From Corythucha ciliata (Eukaryota > Arthropoda > Insecta > Hemiptera > Tingidae), in contig CM075937.1 in assembly GCA_038030265.1 (NCBI GenBank), forward strand, positions 29,058,198 to 29,122,197: 64,000 nucleotides of DNA, given 5' to 3'. The notes under the pieces are model-generated. The model searched no databases, had not been told where the DNA came from, and saw only the letters and a list, made by a program, of their open reading frames with translations. Positions 57,101-64,000 of the stretch are shown in pieces; position 1 is the first letter of the stretch, and every line of letters starts with the position of its first letter. The translations under genes were made by a program, and so were the position numbers.

Positions 57101-60100
57101 CAGACGGAGAGCTCTTTCAAGCGGGAAATAATTCCAAAATACAAAGTGATATGGAACTAACTCTCTCATATTGTATGAAAAGTCAATCACCATGCTTGAA
57201 GAGCCGGGTTTTGGATGATACTAACCGGTGTAGGTTGGGGGTTTGGCGGTTCGTGAAAGCGTCTTTTTCAAAGAAAATACCTTTTATCATTCTCTTTCTT
57301 TCTCGCACTCTAACACGCTCTCTTTCACTCTGCCTCTGTCTCTTTGAGAGCCTGACTATGACTGGCCTCTTTATTCCTCAGCCCATCCCAAGTTTCAAAT
57401 ATTTTTTATTGAAATTCCGAAGTTTTTTGTTTATTATTTAAGAAAAAAAAGGGCAAGTTGAGAGCATAGTCTGTTCTCAACCTCTTCGCCATGCGAAGTG
57501 AATAAACCCCTCCTTCTACTTTCAACATCACGTCCTTTCTTGAATCATGATTTTTAAAAATTACCCTCGCGAAGTATAACAAAAAGGATTAACAGGAATG
57601 CCTTATGCTAATCTTTGCAGATCACGGACGAGCGATCAGTGATGCGGACATGGCACCTTCAGCCTACATTGCCAAGTACAATAAGTTTGTCGACAGCATA
57701 CTGGATCGAGTCAATAGAATTCTTCGAAAAAGCTATGATCCGGTCAACGTTCGACTGCAGGCAGCGAGTGAGACGAAAAATACAGAAACGGAGAGTCAAA
57801 AACTGAAGAAGAAAAAGAAAAAGAAAAAAAACAAGAAGAAGAATAAGAAAAACGGGGACAACAAAACGGCTACAGTTGGAAGTGACGCTGCGAAAGTGGT
57901 ATCGAGTGGCGCCAACGTGAGTGAGCGAGCGGGAGGTGGCACAAGCCGCATCGGATTTGGGTAAGCACTTTTCGACTTTTTTCTGCTTGGCAATGGTTCA
58001 ATTTTGGGTCCCAAGCCACTCGACTCCCAAAAATTCTTGAGCCTGGAGGTTCATGAAAACTATGGCCTTATCGAGCTAAACATTAACATCTCCGGATGAA
58101 ACAAACCCAAACATCTCCCAACGGTTGATTGCTGGAGTGAAAGCCACGTTTTGGTAATCTAGCCACAGTAGCTAGTCTCCCAAATCACACACATGGGACA
58201 ATGGGGAACTTGCATGAATCTCAAATTGGGGAGAAAAGCATACCGGTGATTTGGCCTATGAACTGGCGGATAACAACGGAAGTGGCAACCCGATTGGTGC
58301 GTTTTAAGATTATTAAAAAAGGTTCAAAGTCCTTCAGGAGGGGATGGATGATGCGAGGGGAAATGACATCAATGCTTACTTGTGAAGCATTTGAGGGAAC
58401 TCCAAAACTGTTTGTTTGCAAATAACATGAAAAATTTTCCCCCAGTAAACGCGTCTAACCCCCTCTTATCCGCATCATCAATAAATAAGTTCAAGTTCAA
58501 TAAATAAGTTTTGACGTAATCGAACCCTCACTCAAAATTTTTGGAAATTCGCTAAAAAAGCATCCTTGAATGATTTCAAAGTTTAATGTGAGCAATAGAC
58601 TTGTGGAGGAGCCCTCTTTAAGAATCAACTTTTGAAAAATGTGCAAGTTCCCCATTGGTTACACATTTTCTATTCAAGATTTCTACTGCAACCTATTAGG
58701 TTTGTTCCGACCTACCCATTGAACTCGTTTGGAACAGTTCCAGAACCATTTTACCGCAGCAAAAAACAAATCAGTTGGGTTTTATTGGCAGAAGACGATT
58801 TCGCGACGGTTCCAAACAAGTTTTAGGGAAGCTTGGAACAGACCTACTATGTGCACGGATATTTTGGTGTTGTCTTTTTTGTGGGAAATACATCAGAAGC
58901 AGGATGCACGGATGTACTAGCCACGGCAAGCATTTTCTTTTCGTAGTACAAAAGGAAATTCTGGATTGTGAGTTCAAAGCGCTTCCCTCAAGTTTGATGA
59001 CTCAAGCGCAAAATGGTGTCAACAGGTTTCTGACTCCTCCCAACACGAATCTAGCTAGTCAGAAATCAATTTCGTGGGCGACCTCCCTGAACCCTAATAG
59101 CACAGTTACGTTGCACAGTAGGTACATTGTTTTATTAGAAGAAAAGGTGTGGGTTTTACTCCTTCAAAGCAGCTTCCGAAGTGCGTAAACGTGTCGCATT
59201 CAGATCCTGTTGGATGGGCAGATGATACAGGTAAAAGAAGACTGATGATCACGTCATGACACCTCTGCTCTGCGATGGGGCCTAAGCTGTGGAAGGCTAC
59301 ATAATGCCCCCAAAGTCCCCACCTCAATGGTATTCACACTTAATAGTTGGCCGCGTCAAACTTATGGCGCTTCTCACCAGAGACTCCAAAGTGGCCATCA
59401 GGGCAGTCGACTAGATCATCAACTGGTGGAGGCCTGCGAAGCGTTGCAAGCCAAGCGTAAGCGTTTTGACCGAGTTCAAGGCTTGGTAGAGTGTAGTGAT
59501 CACCAGGCTCCGCACATTAGCCACACACGCCTGGCGCAAATGAGCACCTGCTTGTTGGCGTGAATCCCAGTCATTGCCCGGAGTGTAGTACCTAAGGAAT
59601 GTTGAACTCGTGTTAACAAACTGCCATGCACAGCACCATGTCAGGCGCAGGAATTTGGGCAAAAACTGCTGTGAGGCTGTAAGTGAAATTTACAGCATCG
59701 AAGAGCAATTTCAAACTGTTCCTTTCTGAAATTGGCAAAACGCATGACGGATGTGAACTTAGTAGTTAAAAATACGTTTTTTTCGTGTAGAAAAGAAGTG
59801 TTTTTTGCACATTATTCTGTCATACATAGCCCAACAGTCACATACCTTCAGTCCTACATGAAAAGACCCACGAAAGGAAGGCAGGAGATTGCAAAACATT
59901 GAAATTACATACGAACCTTTCAACTTATTGGTGAGAAGACAACGCACCCTCACTGGATTATTAACGTTTAATAACGTTCACGATGTAATGAATCAATAGG
60001 ATGCACAAAAACAGGTTTTGACCTCTCGCCCGTTTGCTTCGTAAGCGTACGTGTCAAGTGTCTGATGTCTCAGAACAAAAATTTCATTAACTACGGTTGT

Positions 60101-60883
60101 TGACTCGGCAAATATGAAAATTTAAACATAAGTAATACGTGGTATCGACAACACAGCAACACAAAATTATCCTACAAGACTTGACGCCCGGGAGTTTCAA
60201 CCCCCCCCCCCACCTTGTGTTAAAAATTACCAAAAACGTACTCAAATACATTCCAGAAGCCAGGGAAATAAGCTTTCTGATTGGATATCGTGCTTATTTG
60301 CCTAAGACCACTAGAAAAGCTCATTTTCTGAAACTCTCTCTTTTAAACTATGTACTTCCATCGAAGTGTTTTTCGCTCTGCAAGTTGTCACAAAAACTTG
60401 CGTATTAAACAAGCTCTCTGACAACCTCTCACCTTTTTGAATCTGTATAATTGAGTCACGATGAAATGGGATCATAATGTGACGTAGCAGAGGGGTTAAA
60501 AGGTGACAAATACGATGCACATCATACTCTTCACGTCCCCAACCACGTCACGTCAACCAAACGTTTTCGACATTTACGTCATCATCAGGGTTAAAATCTA
60601 GCGTGGTCATTTGCCGAAAATCAACCGTCAAAAGCTTAACTTCTACCGTAGAGGAGAGTAGAGTTATGGATGAAGCGTTATGGTTGGACATCCAAAGAAA
60701 ACCCCTACTAGGGTCGAATAGAGAACCATCTCCTTTATTTCAAGTCGATAAAAAAGTCTAAAGCCTGTTCCTAGAATCGGCTTTTTCGGTCCCCGAATCA
60801 AACATTACGTCATCATCAGGGTTAAAATCTAGTTAATTTGGATACTTTTTTATTGTTTTGTTGTTATTATTATTATTATTATT

Positions 60884-60942
<59 letters not shown>

Positions 60943-62229
60943 GGTGTGTGGGTTGTTTTTTTACCACCACGGAGGTCCCACAAAGGACATTTTTAACTTG
61001 GTAAACAAATTTTAAAAAAGTAGGCCGATTTTGGCACTTTTTTCCTTCCACTGGAAAATGATAATAATTCTTTAGTGCGAACAGTTTACTTGAATTTAAA
61101 CTAAAGGTGTCTTAAAAGGACGTGAAATGAAAGACGTAAAAATGAAAAACGTTCACGTATTTTTGAAATTCCCCCAATCAGCTGATCCATACCCTAGCAA
61201 CCGCTGTACTTTAACGAAGACGCGTTCATGTTTTCACTTCAATCAAAATCTCACTATTTGCTTTCTCCTTGTACAGACCGGCCAACGTGACGGAAGCAAT
61301 TGAAAAGGTAATTCTACTACATTCGAACCGAAAAGCGAATTCTCCGTCACTGCTTCGACTGCAGTAACCACCGCCACATCGGAACAACCCCCCTCAGTTG
61401 AGACGGTGGAAGCCCGAAAGAAAAAACCCTCCAAGTCTACTACACCTGCACCCTCTAAGGTATTGAGTCGATTTTTCATTCAATTTATTGCTTAGCTGTA
61501 TCAATTTCGATGACTTTGTTTCTGGTCCCAGCAAGTCGTAAATAAACCGAAAAATAAGCCATTGAGAGCTCGGGCCACCCTGTACGGTTTGTCTTCAATT
61601 ACGAGGGATGGCGACGTGGTTGTGAACGTCATGAGCTCGCACACAACGGTCAAGACGAAATTTCTGATTGGCCCACTCGTTTTGAAAGTGGAGAAAGAGG
61701 TACTTTTTCTCTCTCGATCTATTGATATTTAAATGTTCGCGAGTTGGCGGACCTTCGTGTGTTTTTGTGCTTTATTTATCGGGAAATTTTGTTTCTCTTC
61801 ATTTTTTTCAGTTTGGGCGTGGAGCTAAAAAAGAACTGAGAAGCGCTACTGCAACCACTGCCGAAATGTCGGGAAAGATGAATTTACGTGTCATGCACGG
61901 TGGAGCGGCTACTTTACACTCGATCAAAGTTCTGCAACCAAGGCAGGTGCGTGTGAGTGTCTTTCATACATTTCCCTTTTCCCCCGCTCCACAGAATAAC
62001 TCCGTAGACTAATTTCTTCACTGTAATCGTCGTTTCAAATAAGGTAAGAGTTGAAACACCTGATGGCCACGACAAAACGCGGGAATTCGTTTGGAGGCGA
62101 AGCGCCAACATCGCTCATTTGGTATCGGAGAAACTTTTGGCGGCGACAAAAAGTATGCTGCAACCTCCTCCGCCGGCCAGATCTTCTTCTCTCGCCCCTG
62201 TCGGGAGTGCAGCAGCGGTGCCAGCATGA
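54199..62229 (+). CDS. Secreted aspartate-rich protein with a conserved-looking C-terminal domain (7 exons, about 579 aa)
   Basis: I do not recognise a named family. Coding exons are 54199-54481, 55063-55506, 57621-57960, 61277-61459, 61532-61699, 61812-61946 and 62044-62229. Splice sites are GT-AG and phases agree, except that exon 4 is one base short of keeping frame. Residues 1-17 are a signal peptide (VGWVLLGCLALCASS). KR at 49-50 is a possible convertase site, followed by two long runs of Asp (GAC/GAT mixed) in exons 1 and 2, separated by a Gln/Ala/Ser/Thr-rich part. Exon 3 has an ordered segment (YIAKYNKFVDSILDRVNRIL) then a poly-Lys stretch. Exons 5-7 form a compact domain (RATLYGLSSITRDGDVVVNV, GPLVLKVEKEFGRGAKKELR, TREFVWRRSANIAHLVSEKL). 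Secretion is well supported. Binding of calcium or extracellular matrix is inference from charge. The large intron 57961-61276 holds repeats. Confidence 0.8.
54358..54450. repeat. GAY codon repeat encoding poly-Asp, exon 1
   Basis: A run of GAC and GAT codons with a few GAG/GAA and TAC. The mix of synonymous codons argues that selection keeps the amino acid, not merely a slipping microsatellite. Confidence 0.8.
55394..55487. repeat. GAY codon repeat encoding poly-Asp, exon 2
   Basis: Two Asp runs interrupted by EF, again with both GAC and GAT. A shorter acidic block opens exon 2 (55065-55096). On the minus strand this gives His/Arg-rich artefact frames. Confidence 0.8.
60574..60832. repeat. 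Direct repeat of 28 bp, 231 bases apart
   Basis: TTACGTCATCATCAGGGTTA followed by AAATCTAG occurs at 60574-60601 and 60805-60832, identical. It lies in the large intron of the acidic-protein gene, probably a trace of repeat duplication. Confidence 0.7.
60860..60952. repeat. (TTA)n-(TTG)n microsatellite
   Basis: About seven ATT units run into more than twenty GTT units. It is intronic. The Asn-rich minus-strand frame over it is an artefact. Confidence 0.9.
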
Positions 62230-62366
62230 ACACCAATTGATTTTTTAGTCATGTGATAGAGGCGAACGAGTACTGTGCCTTTTTTATTTATTGAATTATT
62301 TATTTGGGGGGGGGGACTGGGAAAGTTCGAAAAGTAAGCTGCTCAGGTAAAAGGGAATTTGTTGGG

Positions 62367-62372
62367 AATAAA
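62367..62372 (+). terminator. Poly(A) signal of the acidic-protein gene
   Basis: AATAAA lies 138 bases after the stop codon at 62227-62229, the first canonical hexamer downstream. Confidence 0.6.
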
Positions 62373-64000
62373 GTATGATTTTGATTATGATTATTACCTT
62401 TAATTAGTTCATGAAGAACCAAAGATACAATTATTATTTAAGATGACAGGACTGGACTAACTTGACTCGTGACTGCTTTTGGTATAGGTAAATGTACTTC
62501 TTAAGGTTTGAATAGAATCCTTAAAATAAAGAAAACTGGAACAAAATATCAACCGGCACCTTTGTCTGCAATCTTAAAATGTAATATTATTTCAAAATTC
62601 GAAAAGAAGAAATGACTTCGCCGAAATTTAGGGAAAACTTATTTAAAGTAATTAATTGTTAGTAAAATATTCAAAGGCTAGTGATATTTCAAAAAACACA
62701 ATAAATAAGTCGTGAAATTTAATTATAAAATAACACTCGTAACTTTTAGTATTGTGTCAAATTAGGTAAATAAAATTAAATTGAAAAATAAGTATACATT
62801 ATAAGAAGTTTACGATATTTATTTTGTTATATTGTATAATGAACTGTCGCGTAAAGAGAAATGTATTATAAAGCTTAATTAAATAATAAATCCTAGCTTA
62901 ATTATACAGCACAATAAATAACTTTACATGCAGAATCATTAGGAATAAATTTTGTTTACGTGCCAAAAAGCTTTGGTTTTATGTGTAATTCATTTACTAC
63001 TGGTTTGGTCTGTTTGATGGTGTGGAGACACGCATATTATTGTTAGTGATTTTTGTGAAATGTTGGCAATAAATAAAAGTATGCTTCAAGATTTCCTTTT
63101 TGTCAGGATCTGGATTGATAATGAGCCAAACATTTTAAATGCTTCGTTTATGACACGAATACCCTGGAATCATTGCATTAGCGTGGACTGCGAGGACTTC
63201 TGTACCTGTAGTGTTTTAATAGTTTCTTTCAGCCGATCTTACAAACCTTCAAAGCTACAAAAAATTGTTTAACTCTGATGGTGAATCTTTGCATCAGCTT
63301 TTTAGAGGTCTCCCGAACCAGTTTTTGCACAACAAACCAGGTTGAAGCTACACTACATGCAATTTTGTGACTTTTATACCAAAATTCTGCTTTGTACAAA
63401 CCGTAAATAGCTATAAGTCTGTTCACATTGTGATGGACTCTCGCCCGCCCTTGAATTTAGTGGAATGAGCTTCGCCTTTACCCATTGTAATAAATCCACC
63501 TGGAAAAATTTTAGAGCCATTGATCACAGTGAAGCGTCTATACCTAACCACAGTGCCCGCAGTGAAAGTTTTTTTTTTTTTGTTGATTTCATTAAACTTT
63601 GTTGGTTGGAGTGAACAAATCGATCCATAGATGCAACCCACTTGAGAGTTTTTTAATAACAAAATTATTTCTTATGTGTTTTGCATTGTTTTTTGCTATT
63701 AATTTTACGCGAAGATCGGTTTACATGGACTCGGTTTTACGAGTTTGAGATTCGTTGGTAAGGGGGGGGGGGTTACTTAGTTTACTAACGAACATGGACG
63801 CGCTGGAGTACGAGGACGCCGCGGGGAAGTCCGACTTTTGGGTGCGCCGTTGACGAGCAACCGCTCAACAGTGTGTTGATATTATGATCTCCATTATTTA
63901 TTTTTCTTCCTGTTGAGATCATACGATTATTGTTTTTTGTTTTTCCGTTTGAAAATAAAGATAGTTACAATAGGTTATGGGCGGCAGACTTCCAAAAGTC
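62373..64000. other. Downstream non-coding region
   Basis: 62400-63000 is very AT-rich. On the minus strand at 63662-63229 two overlapping frames join with a one-base shift into about 145 residues without a domain I recognise (RYRRFTVINGSKIFPGGFIT, then YGLYKAEFWYKSHKIA); it could be a broken gene or chance. A GC-rich patch at 63790-63855 contains a 19-codon open frame (MDALEYEDAAGKSDFWVRR). A G run lies at about 63762-63770. Confidence 0.4.

Noticed and set aside
60833..61051. Asn-rich minus-strand frame
   Set aside because: Complement of an intronic GTT microsatellite.
1..64000. tRNA or rRNA genes
   Set aside because: I looked for paired A- and B-box words and conserved rRNA blocks and saw none convincing; the only tRNA-like word is the retroelement primer-binding site.

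Overview
This is a eukaryotic nuclear window of AT-rich, repeat-dense DNA that looks like an arthropod, most likely an insect. The evidence is a trehalose/hexose transporter of the insect Tret1 type with GT-AG introns, I/Jockey-like LINEs, piggyBac, hAT and Harbinger DNA transposons, a trace of an insect errantivirus-like retroelement and a Penelope-like remnant. I cannot name the species. Two host genes can be built exon by exon. Nearly everything else is transposon sequence or non-coding sequence in which I see nothing.

Region by region. 1-4570 is non-coding, with several short inverted-repeat elements (MITEs), one nested inside another. 4600-8527 (+) is a complete nine-exon, 499-residue MFS sugar transporter whose exon phases all agree; two introns hold MITEs. 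9.3-16.4 kb is dominated by a degenerate minisatellite of about 30 bp, part of it inside a hAT-like element with a perfect 8-bp target duplication. 17.0-17.7 kb has a tRNA primer-binding site followed almost at once by an env-like fragment. 18.17-21.72 kb is a 3.5-kb Harbinger-like transposon with a nested 749-bp element carrying a 9-bp duplication. 22.4-31 kb has a Penelope remnant, a fold-back element that has trapped a LINE end, and long empty stretches.

31-50.2 kb is a LINE graveyard: a 5'-truncated minus-strand copy (31.1-33.35 kb), a plus-strand 3' fragment (35.95-37.07 kb), a nearly full-length minus-strand copy (about 37.3-43.1 kb) split by an internally deleted piggyBac at a TTAA site, and a plus-strand copy (45.4-50.2 kb) lacking its RNase H end. 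A second 30-bp minisatellite lies at 50.8-51.5 kb.

52.5-62.4 kb (+) is the second host gene. It has a TATA box, a non-coding first exon and seven coding exons for a secreted protein with long poly-aspartate runs, a poly-lysine stretch and an ordered C-terminal domain. One exon (61277-61459) does not keep frame as given, so it carries a sequence error, a mutation or an unrecognised splice. The two genes show no functional link. The transporter would move sugar across a cell membrane. The acidic protein is secreted and may bind calcium or matrix, but that is inference from composition only.
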